Assembly: GCF_024753565.1 (NCBI RefSeq)
Contig: NZ_JANTPT010000001.1
Coordinates: 558,001 to 622,000, forward strand
Reading direction: 5' to 3'
From: Mechercharimyces sp. CAU 1602
GTDB lineage: Bacteria > Bacillota > Bacilli > Thermoactinomycetales > JANTPT01
DNA: 64,000 nt
Positions 32,281-40,685 of this stretch are shown here, piece after piece. Each line of letters opens with the position of its first letter. Positions within the stretch are counted from its first letter, which is position 1. Below the pieces are notes generated by a model, which was given only the letters and a program-made list of their open reading frames with translations, ran no database searches and was not told where the DNA came from. Position numbers and translations under genes: made by a program.

Positions 32281-32417
32281 ACATCGTTCCTTTCTAAGTG
32301 AATTACTATACTCATACCCGTTTTTTTGCAAAAGAAGACTATTTTCGAAGGGGATGTTGGGTATCGTAAGGAAGTCAGAGAAGAGGACGACTATAATGAG
32401 TGAAAGGGGAATGCAGT

Positions 32418-32870
32418 ATGGCAAAGCAAATAACAACATTGGATCGACCACTGTATAATAAGTTACAGCGGGAAGGGTATGTATTATTAGCCACTATGGA
32501 CAAAGAGACAGGGGCACCACAGATGAATGCCATCTCTTGGGTCTATGCTCCAAGTGAACAACTTATTCGTATGGCAGTACATGATCAATCGCGCATTGTA
32601 GAAAATGTGCAAGCGCACCCGCTGTTAGCGATTACAATGATTGCAGAGGGCAGTACGTATGAAATCGCTTGTCGGGTTAAAGGCGTACAAGCTTCTATTC
32701 CAGATGTGAAAATTAAGCTAGCCTTAATTGAAGCTGAAGTACAAACGGTTCGAGATGTGATGTTTTATGGTGCGAAGATGATTCAAGAGCCCCGCTTCGA
32801 TAAAACGTATGATAAAGAAGCGGCCGAAAAGCTGGATCAACAAGTGATGGCCGCTTTGAAGCAAGGGTAA
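32418..32870 (+). CDS. Pyridoxamine 5-phosphate oxidase-family protein
   Basis: A 150-residue protein of the split-barrel FMN-binding family: YVLLATMDKETGAPQMNAISWVYAPSEQ then MAVHDQSRIVENVQAHPLLAITM. Members include flavin-dependent oxidoreductases and F420- or heme-binding relatives; the exact substrate is unclear. ATG 32418 has AAAGGGG upstream. A TATAAT lies at 32392-32397. It is divergent from the DUF5665 gene. Confidence 0.8.
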   Translation: MAKQITTLDRPLYNKLQREGYVLLATMDKETGAPQMNAISWVYAPSEQLIRMAVHDQSRIVENVQAHPLLAITMIAEGSTYEIACRVKGVQASIPDVKIKLALIEAEVQTVRDVMFYGAKMIQEPRFDKTYDKEAAEKLDQQVMAALKQG

Positions 32871-33002
32871 GTATAGGTGTGAAAGAGGGGGACTTTGTAG
32901 ATCATCTACCAATGTCCCTCTATCCATGGTGTGATTAGGCAATGACTTGACCGATTGGTCAGGTTAAGGCGGTCGAAGGTATGGAAGGGAGAGTGGAATG
33001 AA

Positions 33003-33644
33003 ATGAAAGTAAGTATGTTTCCTTTGGGGGCGTTGGCTACTAATTGTTATGTGGTTTATGATGATGAGAGTAGGGAAGCCCTTGTTATTGATCCTGGAAT
33101 GAATCCAGGAGTAGCTATAAAAGAGATAAAAGAAAAGAACCTCCAGGTACAAGCCATTTTGTTAACGCATGCACATTTTGACCATATTGGTGGTCTAGAA
33201 GAGGTACGAGCAGAAACAGGAGCCCCAGTATATATACATGCGGTAGAAAAAGATTGGCTTACCGATGCTAGCCGCAATGGTTCGGGTCTTTGGCCCGGCT
33301 TTTCACCCATTGTATGCCAACCAGCTGAACAACTCTTACAAGGGGGAGAAGAGCTTAGTTTCTTAGGTAAACATATCCACGTATTTTTTACACCAGGTCA
33401 TTCTCCGGGTAGTGTCACCTTTTATTTATCCGGGGTAGGGGCATTTAGTGGGGATGCATTGTTTGCAGGCTCTATTGGACGAACAGATTTACCAGGAGGA
33501 GATCAAACAGCGTTGATGAACTCTATTTATGAAGTGTTGATGGAACTACCAGGGCAAACAGTGATTTACCCAGGCCATGGGCCACGGACAACGATCGGGC
33601 AAGAACAAGCGACCAATCCGTTTTTAACGGGTATGATGCGTTAG
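33003..33644 (+). CDS. yqgX: MBL-fold hydrolase, glyoxalase II-like (YqgX)
   Basis: A 213-residue metallo-beta-lactamase-fold hydrolase. The dimetal site is THAHFDHIGG (His56, His58, Asp60, His61), with FTPGHSPGSV, SGDALFAGSIGRTDLPGGD and PGHGPRTTIGQE completing it. It matches YqgX-type proteins, linked to methylglyoxal and bacillithiol-conjugate hydrolysis. ATG 33003 is chosen because it begins the conserved start MKVSMFPLG; the frame extends upstream without a good ribosome site. Monocistronic. Confidence 0.85.
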   Translation: MKVSMFPLGALATNCYVVYDDESREALVIDPGMNPGVAIKEIKEKNLQVQAILLTHAHFDHIGGLEEVRAETGAPVYIHAVEKDWLTDASRNGSGLWPGFSPIVCQPAEQLLQGGEELSFLGKHIHVFFTPGHSPGSVTFYLSGVGAFSGDALFAGSIGRTDLPGGDQTALMNSIYEVLMELPGQTVIYPGHGPRTTIGQEQATNPFLTGMMR

Positions 33645-33734
33645 AAAAGTATTCGGGTATCGCTGGTCTGTAGGTTTATCTTTATGCGCGTGGAGGAATC
33701 TTAAGAATAAAAGGACACGTGAGGAGAGAATCAA

Positions 33735-34295
33735 ATGCCGAGACTACATGAACTTTTACAACATAATGAGCTGTTTGTAAAGCAGAAAAAGTACGAACCG
33801 TTTCTTACATCAGGTTTACCAGAGAAGAAATTAGTAGTAATCACATGTATGGATACTCGTTTGACAGAGTTACTTCCAAAGGCGATGAATCTTGTTAACG
33901 GTGATGCTAAGATGATTAAAACTGCAGGAGCGATAGTGCGTGAGCCTTTTGGTCAGGTAATGAGTAGCCTCTTCGTTGCTCTGTATGAATTAGGTGCGGA
34001 GGAAGTGTGCGTAGTGGGTCATCATGGTTGTGGGATGGGAGCGATTCAGCCGCAAAGCACTCTAAAAAAAATGGAAGAGCGCGGTATCCACGCTGAAACG
34101 ATCGCCACACTGGAACGCGCAGGTGTGGGTGTTAAAGAATGGTTGCGTGGCTTCAATTCTGTCGAGGAAAGTGTACAGCAAAGCGTTGATCTCATTCGCC
34201 AACATCCGCTGTTGCCTGCAGGAGTTTATGTTCATGGCCTTGTAATTGACCCTGAGACGGGAAAGTTAGATGTGGTAACGGATGGATATGAGTAG
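33735..34295 (+). CDS. Beta-class carbonic anhydrase (YtiB-like)
   Basis: A 186-residue protein. The zinc ligands are seen: Cys38 and the Asp40-Arg42 dyad in TCMDTRL, and His96 with Cys99 in VGHHGCGMG. It converts CO2 to bicarbonate, feeding carboxylases such as the acyl-CoA carboxylase in this window. The size matches the short YtiB type. GAGGAGAG precedes the ATG. A hairpin (AGAGGG/CCCTCT) overlaps and follows the stop. Confidence 0.88.
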   Translation: MPRLHELLQHNELFVKQKKYEPFLTSGLPEKKLVVITCMDTRLTELLPKAMNLVNGDAKMIKTAGAIVREPFGQVMSSLFVALYELGAEEVCVVGHHGCGMGAIQPQSTLKKMEERGIHAETIATLERAGVGVKEWLRGFNSVEESVQQSVDLIRQHPLLPAGVYVHGLVIDPETGKLDVVTDGYE

Positions 34296-34380
34296 AGGGA
34301 CAGGCAAACTTTGCTCCCCTCTGTACAAACCGATTTCGTTTCTGTTGAAAGGACTTTGTTATAAGAAAAAAATAGATAAT

Positions 34381-34424
34381 GGACATGATCGCATGTTTGC
34401 GACAAAGGAGCAAGGATCATGTCC
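34381..34424 (+). repeat. Perfect 10-bp inverted repeat with ribosome site in the loop
   Basis: GGACATGATC (34381-34390) and GATCATGTCC (34415-34424) enclose a 24-base loop carrying AAAGGAG. An ATG-started frame of 36 codons (34434 onward) follows. The hairpin may act in translation control or be a relic of a longer gene. Confidence 0.5.
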
Positions 34425-34537
34425 CATTCCCTCAATGTTTAATTACCTAATGGACATAATGAATAGCCTGTCCTCCGTGTATCATCTTTGGCGAATCAGA
34501 AAGCTAATGACTGAACATGTTCTAACTGAGCTCCGGA

Positions 34538-34858
34538 GTGGATAGTAGATGTGGAGATTGTAAACCTATGCTAGAAATATTTTTAGAATTAATCGAGGGA
34601 AGAGACGATATTTGCTTCTTCGTATATTTAAAAGTAGACACGAAACTAAGAGGGGAAAATCATTTTTCTCACTTATACTCTGAACTACCTATTGCCTTAG
34701 ATAATGGGGAGATAGCTAGGGGATATGGGGTAGTTGAATATCCATCTTTTATATATATTGATCATCATCACATCATTAGAGAAGTGACAAATAGTCCATA
34801 TGAAATCATAGCTAGGCAAGGGGAATATTCACTCTCTTACACTAGGGAAGTGAAATAA
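34538..34858 (+). pseudogene. Thioredoxin-like gene remnant, 5-prime truncated
   Basis: The 106-codon frame begins with SRCGDCKPMLEIFLELIE, a thioredoxin/TlpA-type C-x-x-C active site placed at residue 5, so the N-terminal strand-helix and any membrane anchor are missing. The C-terminal part YGVVEYPSFIYID has the cis-Pro position of the fold (Tyr-Pro). The GTG start has no ribosome site. An unrelated frame just upstream (ATG 34434, 36 codons, hydrophobic then basic) could be the remains of the anchor. A decayed MauD/ResA-type gene is the best reading; a functional short protein is possible. Confidence 0.5.
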
Positions 34859-34931
34859 CTAGCTGCTTTACCAGTAGATGAGGGAGAGTTTTCATCATTG
34901 TCTCTGTCGGTGAACCTGATATTCATATAGA

Positions 34932-37031
34932 TTATGAATTAAATTCCCCGCCACTTTTACCACGTGGTCCACGTGGACCACGTGGTCCTCTTGCTCCGGT
35001 CGGACCCGTCGGTCCTGGCACGGTAAGTGATCCCAATTTAAAGACAAAAGCTTGCTCACTGATAATACCTGTGGGACCGAAATTTCGTTGGAATGCGTTG
35101 AAGCTTACAGGGAAGTTAACTGAAAATGTACACCCTGTAAAGTAAGCATTTTGTTCTAAATCCAAGGCGACCGCCCTTCCTTCGTCTGCGCTGTTTCCTC
35201 CAAGATACGAAGAGAACACGAGACCACGTCCAGAATAGCTGATTTGTGTTATAAAGGCATCTGTGATTCCACCGAAAACTGGATTTCCTAATCGGTCTTG
35301 GAAAGCATCGGATGTGATCGGGAAATTATCGGAAGATGTACAGCCAGTCACCCATGCTGCGCCAAATTCATCAACTGCAATCCCAAATCCTTCTGAAACA
35401 TCACCTAGAAATGTTGAATAGTTGAGACTGCTCCCCTCAGCATTTAGGCTGGTGACAAAGGCTGAAAAATTTTGTTCACCAATAATGGTTTGAAAAGCGG
35501 ATTCTGTAATCGGGAAGTCAGAGGATCTTGTCAATCCAGTTACATAAGCATTATTGCCTCCATCAAGGGAGATACCGTTACCAAAATCATCACTATTTCC
35601 TCCTAGGAAGGTAGAGTAAACAAGCGAAGTGCCAGTGGTGTTCAATTTGGTGATGAATGCATCGCTAATCAATATCTGTGGGTTTGTGGGGAGTATGGTC
35701 TGAAACGCACCGGGAGTTGTAGGGAAATTCGTTGAAAAGGTTGTTCCAGTCACATAAGCTTGATTGTTCTCATCCAAGGCAATCCCACATGCTGTATCTT
35801 CTTGTAGCCCACCTAAGTAGGTGGAGTAAACGAGAGCTGTTCCGGTCGCGTTAAGTTTAGTCACAAATCCATCCGACAGTCCTCCGCCGTATACGGTCTG
35901 AAAGGCTCCTGTTGTAACTGGGAAATCGGAGGAGCATGTAAACCCGGTGACATATGCATTTCTATTCAGATCCGTTACAATGCCATCACCTGCTGTTTCT
36001 TCTCCTCCGGAACCACCTAAGTAAGTGGAATAGAGAAGGGAGCTCCCGTCGGCATTTAATTTGGTAACGAATGCATTGGTTTCGCCTCTTAACATAGATT
36101 GAAACGCCCCAGAGGTTATAGGAAAGTTATTGGATGTGGTAAGGCCAGTTATATAGGCGTTCTGGTCCGCATCTAATGCGATGGCATTACCTTGATCGAT
36201 GGCATCGCCGACAATTAATGTAGAATAGATCAGCGAACTACCAGAAGGATTAAATTTGGTGACGAATACGCTTTCCCCGATATTAATCGTCTGAAAGGCC
36301 CCGGACGTTACGGGGAAATTAGTAGATCTTGAAAGGCCAGTCACATAAGAATTTCCAGATGAATCTACAGCAATTCCAGTCCCAATATCTCTACTCGACC
36401 CTCCGAGGAAAGTAGAAAAGAAGACAATAGGATCGATGACGAGTAACTTCTCCGGATTATATCCTTCTTCTATCTCGAATCCGATCGTTTGGTCAGGATA
36501 CAGGTGAAAGGAAGTGGGTAATTCTAAGCGATCTTGTTGATTCCACTGAAAGCTTACGGGCTTTTTTTCATATAGTATTCCGCAACCTGTTTGAACTATC
36601 AAATCCCCGTGTTCACTACAAGTTAATCCTTCTCCACCATCATAGATAAATCGAATATCTTTGATTGAAGCGCCGGGATAAACGAAAAGATCATATTTTA
36701 ATTGTTGTTGGTTTCCAGAAAAGATGAGGTCGATTCCTGGCCATATGTCTTGATAGATCACTTTCTGATAGCGATACCTAGACGGATGATCTTGATCTTG
36801 AATCCATCCATTTTTTAGCTCTTGATCCGCTCTTAGTATCATTTTATCACTGGTGTTTAGTAAACGTAGCAAGAGGGGAGACATCCCCTCTTGCAAGGAA
36901 TTGGGGGTAAACAGAACACCTTCTGGACGGAATGTAAAACGAATTCCCTGACCTTCAGCAATATAACCTGATTTTCTTCCCTGAGTATCCTCTCGATCTA
37001 ATCCTTTGGGTGAACGATGGATCTTTTTCAT
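34932..37031 (-). CDS. SBBP-repeat propeller protein with collagen-like tail
   Basis: A 699-residue protein. Residues about 1-215 form an N-terminal domain found before SBBP repeats (GIRFTFRPEGVLF and IYQDIWPGIDLIFSG). About eight SBBP units follow (215-665), each of the type DAFITKLNATGTALVYSTYLGG plus an NNAYVTGLTRSSDFPIT part; they would form a beta-propeller. The C-terminus is a collagen-like tail of Gly-x-y triplets (GPTGPTGARGPRGPRGPRG), as in BclA-type spore filaments. No signal peptide. GGAGG precedes ATG 37031, and a sigma-K promoter lies upstream, which suggests a spore coat or exosporium protein. An ATG at 37049 precedes the ribosome site and is rejected. Confidence 0.85.
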   Translation of the reverse strand: MKKIHRSPKGLDREDTQGRKSGYIAEGQGIRFTFRPEGVLFTPNSLQEGMSPLLLRLLNTSDKMILRADQELKNGWIQDQDHPSRYRYQKVIYQDIWPGIDLIFSGNQQQLKYDLFVYPGASIKDIRFIYDGGEGLTCSEHGDLIVQTGCGILYEKKPVSFQWNQQDRLELPTSFHLYPDQTIGFEIEEGYNPEKLLVIDPIVFFSTFLGGSSRDIGTGIAVDSSGNSYVTGLSRSTNFPVTSGAFQTINIGESVFVTKFNPSGSSLIYSTLIVGDAIDQGNAIALDADQNAYITGLTTSNNFPITSGAFQSMLRGETNAFVTKLNADGSSLLYSTYLGGSGGEETAGDGIVTDLNRNAYVTGFTCSSDFPVTTGAFQTVYGGGLSDGFVTKLNATGTALVYSTYLGGLQEDTACGIALDENNQAYVTGTTFSTNFPTTPGAFQTILPTNPQILISDAFITKLNTTGTSLVYSTFLGGNSDDFGNGISLDGGNNAYVTGLTRSSDFPITESAFQTIIGEQNFSAFVTSLNAEGSSLNYSTFLGDVSEGFGIAVDEFGAAWVTGCTSSDNFPITSDAFQDRLGNPVFGGITDAFITQISYSGRGLVFSSYLGGNSADEGRAVALDLEQNAYFTGCTFSVNFPVSFNAFQRNFGPTGIISEQAFVFKLGSLTVPGPTGPTGARGPRGPRGPRGKSGGEFNS
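34959..34986. repeat. Perfect 28-base palindrome in the collagen-tail coding region
   Basis: The codons for the GPRGPRGPRG segment form a perfect palindrome, half-site ACCACGTGGTCCAC. It can fold into a hairpin in mRNA near the 3-prime end of the gene. Confidence 0.8.
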
Positions 37032-37066
37032 TTTGTTTCCTCCAGTCATATGGAACTTAATTGGTT

Positions 37067-37094
37067 TATCCTATGGAATGTTATGTTGACGAGT
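37067..37094 (-). promoter_or_regulatory. Sigma-K promoter of the SBBP-collagen gene
   Basis: On the minus strand AC (37094-37093), 17 bases, then CATAGGATA (37075-37067): an exact AC-N17-CATANNNTA match, 36 bases upstream of the start codon. Confidence 0.65.
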
Positions 37095-37180
37095 TACGGC
37101 TTTAGGATGAAATGTTTGTTAGTCATAGGATATGAAACAAAAGCAAGGGATTTTGTTAGATTAGTTGGTAGAAATTTTTC

Positions 37181-38704
37181 TTAATATATGAATAGATGTA
37201 ACAAGCCTACCTGCAAGGTAATACAGAGGATTGTACCGACTCCGACGATGATCATATGCTTAAGTAGTTGTCTTTCTTGAGCCCGTACGCCTCCGATAGA
37301 GGCACCGAGGACGACACGTGGAGGAGCTGCCATGATCAGATGAGCGGAAGCGGTGTTTTGTGCTGCGGCTATTAAGGTGGAGGGGAGTGTTAATTGTTGA
37401 GCAGCTTGTGTTTGCATTTGGATCAACATGGAGTTGGAACCGGTGTTGCTGCCGATAAGAAACCCTCCTAGCCCACCGATTAAAGGAGATAGATAGAGAA
37501 AGAAGGAGCCGAAGTTGTTCGCTGCCGCTTGTGCAAGTACTTGGGTCATACCAGCGCTGGACATGGTCTCCGCTATAATAACGAAGAGTAACGTGGAAGC
37601 GATAACGGGGTACCAATAGCCCCAAGTTTGAATCACACTTGTACGTATCGTGGCTAATGGAATACGGAAGAGAATAACGGTAAAGAAGGTAGAAAGAATC
37701 AGAAAAAATCCTGGGGAGTAGAGTAAAGGGATAGTATAGTTATAGGCTGGTAGAGAGATGACAGCATGAGAAATGAGGAAGTTAGAGACAGCAGGTATAA
37801 GGCGTGAGAAGAGCAATAGCCCAACTAGGAATAGGTAAGGGCTGAGTAGTTTCCACTTACTTTCATTGTGATGCATGGGTTCTTCTGTCGAGGAAGCAAC
37901 TTCGGTGTAAGTTAAGTGAAAAGGAGGCTTCGCGGCAAGAAGGCGAATAATGCCCATTTCAACTGATAAAGCAATCAATGCAGCGAAAACCCCTGCCAAC
38001 TCAACGCTTACCCAATAAGTAAAGGCCCAAGTGGATATACCTAGGGTAATAGCAACGATAAATATCTCGACTCCATACTTTTTGAGCGCTTGCCATCCAT
38101 CTGCGATTACTGTCATTATGAGCGCGAAATATACAAAGGTAGGTAGAGTAAGGAGGGCAGTAGCAGTTCCTAACTCCTGAGGTGATAATCCTGCCAATTC
38201 TGCTCCAATTACGGTTCCCGCGGCGAGTGATCCCCATGGTACGGCAGTTAAGCTGATTAAGGAGATCAATGTAGCACGGTACGGAGGAAATCCGAGAGCG
38301 ATCAGGATGGGGCAGATGACGATTGCGGCTAACCCAAATCCACTGGCAGACTCGACTAAAGGAGAGAAGGCGACGGCTAATATTAGTACTTGTCGGGTGG
38401 GAACAGATGTTGCTTGTGCAATCATGGCAGTGAAGGAACGGATGATTCCATGGTTTATCATCAGAATAAAGAGAAATATGCCGAAAAGGAGAAAGTATGC
38501 AACAGAAGCAGTTGTGAGAGAGCCTTTTATCGTAGTAGTAAAGAGCTCGCTTTGAGTTTTTTGAAAAAAGGAGAATGCTACGATAAATGTAAGAAGACAG
38601 CTGATTAGGCCCGCTCGAACAATTGACTGACGAAAGAGAAAGAGTAAAATCAGAATGGTTAGAATGGGTGAAAGTGCAAGTAGAATAGTAGTTATGGTGA
38701 TCAC
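37181..38704 (-). CDS. L-lactate permease (LctP/LutP family)
   Basis: A 507-residue permease with 12 to 14 hydrophobic helices. The lactate permease family pattern is evident: LAVAFSPLVESASGFGLAAIV, GSLAAGTVIGAELAGLSPQELG and, near the end, LIGGLGGFLIGSNTGSNSMLIQMQTQAA. It imports lactate (or glycolate) with protons. GTG is the only start, with AAAAAGG close in front, a poor spacing, so the true start is uncertain. It is monocistronic; no lutABC genes are adjacent. Confidence 0.88.
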   Translation of the reverse strand: MITITTILLALSPILTILILLFLFRQSIVRAGLISCLLTFIVAFSFFQKTQSELFTTTIKGSLTTASVAYFLLFGIFLFILMINHGIIRSFTAMIAQATSVPTRQVLILAVAFSPLVESASGFGLAAIVICPILIALGFPPYRATLISLISLTAVPWGSLAAGTVIGAELAGLSPQELGTATALLTLPTFVYFALIMTVIADGWQALKKYGVEIFIVAITLGISTWAFTYWVSVELAGVFAALIALSVEMGIIRLLAAKPPFHLTYTEVASSTEEPMHHNESKWKLLSPYLFLVGLLLFSRLIPAVSNFLISHAVISLPAYNYTIPLLYSPGFFLILSTFFTVILFRIPLATIRTSVIQTWGYWYPVIASTLLFVIIAETMSSAGMTQVLAQAAANNFGSFFLYLSPLIGGLGGFLIGSNTGSNSMLIQMQTQAAQQLTLPSTLIAAAQNTASAHLIMAAPPRVVLGASIGGVRAQERQLLKHMIIVGVGTILCITLQVGLLHLFIY

Positions 38705-38836
38705 GCCTTTTTATTGTGATAGATTAGCTAATACAAAGTACAAAGCGTGATTAAGATGAACTTAATTCACACTTAATAGGGTGGTATTATCAGGTATAGT
38801 ACTATACTTACTAATTAATTGCAATCTTTTCCTTTA

Positions 38837-39076
38837 TTAGCGGAATCGTTTAGCTGGAATTTCATATTGACAAAAGTACTTGACTGCTTTAAAGTATTTG
38901 TTATTACCTAAAAGTTGAACTTTGTGAGGAGTAGTTTCTCGGCTTGTGCCGTAGTTTTTTATAAGAACAGAAAAAATTTCTTTCCTTATGGATTTATTCG
39001 CTAGATTTTCAACATTGCGAAAAATGATGGGAGAGTACTGCTCATAAGGGGATAAAACGGAATGAAGATAGGCCAT
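38837..39076 (-). CDS. Hypothetical protein, antisense to the trp leader
   Basis: A 79-codon frame with AAAGG eight bases upstream. Composition is protein-like (aromatic and basic residues, e.g. KYFKAVKYFCQYEIP) and AT-rich. No family is recognised. It overlaps, on the opposite strand, the 240-base region that would be the trpE leader, so it may be spurious. Confidence 0.3.
   Translation of the reverse strand: MAYLHSVLSPYEQYSPIIFRNVENLANKSIRKEIFSVLIKNYGTSRETTPHKVQLLGNNKYFKAVKYFCQYEIPAKRFR
38867..38895 (+). promoter_or_regulatory. Candidate trp promoter
   Basis: TTGACA at 38867-38872, 17 bases, then TAAAGT at 38890-38895. It would give a leader of about 240 bases before trpE. Confidence 0.4.
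38938..38960 (+). terminator. Candidate attenuator in the trpE leader
   Basis: CTCGGC and GCCGTAG form a short stem (one bulge) around TTGT, followed by TTTTTT. It lies inside the gene-free region 38705-39140, about 180 bases upstream of trpE. No TRAP triplet array and no complete T-box was found, so the control type is open. A second weak hairpin (AGGCC/GGCCT) with a T-rich tail is at 39071-39097. Confidence 0.4.
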
Positions 39077-39140
39077 GTATAGGCCTTTCTTTCTTTATAT
39101 TACCGTCTTTTAGGGGACAAAAGATATAGGGGGGGATCTG

Positions 39141-40685
39141 ATGTATTTTCCAAGTATGACCGAAGTGAGGGAATTAGCGAAGCAATATGCTCTTATTCCT
39201 GTAGGTAAAAAGCTTTTTGCCGATACGCAAACACCTATTCGTTTATATCAGAGTGTAACAAAGAATCCATACTCATTTTTACTGGAAAGCGCAGAAGGAG
39301 GGGAGCGTAGGGGCCGATGGTCATTCATGGGCACAGACCCCTTCTTAATATTTCGTTCCCGTGACGGTGTCATCCATATAAAAGTAGGAGAGTTAGAGCA
39401 GGAGCTCACTAGCAATGAACCGGTAAATGTACTGCAAGAGTTAGTAGAGAAATACCGTTCTCCTCAATTAGCTGGGGCTCCGCCTTTTCTGGGTGGAGCA
39501 GTTGGGTATGTCGGATTTGAAGCAGTTACCACTTTTGAGGCAGTGCCCCGCCCGCAAGGGGATGATGATCCGATGACGGATGATATCCATGTTGCTTTCT
39601 ATGATCGACTCTTAATCTATGATCATCTAAAACAGGATCTCACTTTGGTGCTTAACCTTCATGTGGAGGAAGGGATGGAGGAAGAGGCGTTGATGAAGAA
39701 GTGGGAAGAAACAAAGCGAGAATTGGATCGTTGGACAGCAGAGCTACAAGCGCAAGCACCAGAAATGTCTAATATCTCTTCCCTACATCCAGCATCTACA
39801 GAGATTGCAGTTGCAGGAGAACGTATCTATTCCAACACGACGAAGGAGCAATATATGAGCGTAGTCGAACGTGCACAAGAGCACATCCGACGGGGAGATA
39901 TTTTTCAGATCGTTCCTTCACAGCGGTGGACGTGGGAAGAAGCCCCGTCTGCATTGGCGGTATATCGTGTACTACGCACTCTTAATCCGTCTCCTTATAT
40001 GTACCACCTCTCCTTAGGGGAGGAAGAGATTGTAGGAACTTCACCTGAAATGTTGGTACGCGTACAAGAAGGGAAGGTGGAAACCCGTCCGATTGCAGGT
40101 ACTCGTCCGCGCGGAGCGAGTGAGGCGGAGGACGAAGCGTTGGCTCAGGAACTGTTGGCAGATGAAAAGGAACGAGCGGAACATGTGATGTTGGTTGACT
40201 TGGGGCGCAATGATCTAGGACGAGTGGCGCGCTACGGTTCGGTAAAGGTAACAGAGGAAATGAAAATAGAAAAGTATTCACATGTCATGCATATGGTTTC
40301 TCATGTGGTAGCTGAGCTAGCGGAAGGTAAATCTGCGCTCGATGCGTTTATGTCCTGTTTTCCAGCAGGAACGGTGAGTGGTGCTCCCAAAGTGAAGGCG
40401 ATGCAATTGCTAGGGGAGATGGAGCCAGGAGCACGTGGGGTATATGCGGGAGCGATCTGTTATCTCTCCTTTTCCGGGAATTTAGATAGCTGTATTGCTA
40501 TTCGTACTCTTCATTTTAAAGGGGGACGTGCAACCATCCAAGCGGGTGGAGGTGTAGTCGCCGACTCTAACCCTGAAAAGGAATATGAGGAATCGTGTAA
40601 CAAAGCGCGGGGAATGATCCGTGCCTTAAATATGGCAGAGCATGTATTTCACACAGATAACCAGTTGAGGAGGGTGACGAGATGA
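39141..40685 (+). CDS. trpE: Anthranilate synthase component I
   Basis: A 514-residue chorismate-using enzyme that makes anthranilate with ammonia supplied by a TrpG partner. The chorismate-binding core is visible: GGDDDP early, RRGDIFQIVPSQRW, TSPEMLVRV, ETRPIAGTRPRG, ELLADEKERAEHVMLVDLGRNDLGRV and the Gly-rich end GGRATIQAGGGVVADS. The N-terminal feedback-site segment LLESAEGGERRGRWS is intact. GGGGGGG precedes the ATG. It is the first gene of trpEDCFBA-tyrA-aroA. No trpG/pabA is adjacent, as in B. subtilis where it lies in the folate operon. Confidence 0.95.
   Translation: MYFPSMTEVRELAKQYALIPVGKKLFADTQTPIRLYQSVTKNPYSFLLESAEGGERRGRWSFMGTDPFLIFRSRDGVIHIKVGELEQELTSNEPVNVLQELVEKYRSPQLAGAPPFLGGAVGYVGFEAVTTFEAVPRPQGDDDPMTDDIHVAFYDRLLIYDHLKQDLTLVLNLHVEEGMEEEALMKKWEETKRELDRWTAELQAQAPEMSNISSLHPASTEIAVAGERIYSNTTKEQYMSVVERAQEHIRRGDIFQIVPSQRWTWEEAPSALAVYRVLRTLNPSPYMYHLSLGEEEIVGTSPEMLVRVQEGKVETRPIAGTRPRGASEAEDEALAQELLADEKERAEHVMLVDLGRNDLGRVARYGSVKVTEEMKIEKYSHVMHMVSHVVAELAEGKSALDAFMSCFPAGTVSGAPKVKAMQLLGEMEPGARGVYAGAICYLSFSGNLDSCIAIRTLHFKGGRATIQAGGGVVADSNPEKEYEESCNKARGMIRALNMAEHVFHTDNQLRRVTR

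Noticed and set aside
34282-34545. An 87-codon gene overlapping the carbonic anhydrase end
   Set aside because: Its first part overlaps another gene and its composition is irregular; only the ATG 34434 part could have meaning.
38778-38787. AGGGTGGTAT resembling the T-box core before trpE
   Set aside because: The core continues TTAT rather than CCGCG, there is no room or stem I specifier in front, and no terminator partner follows.
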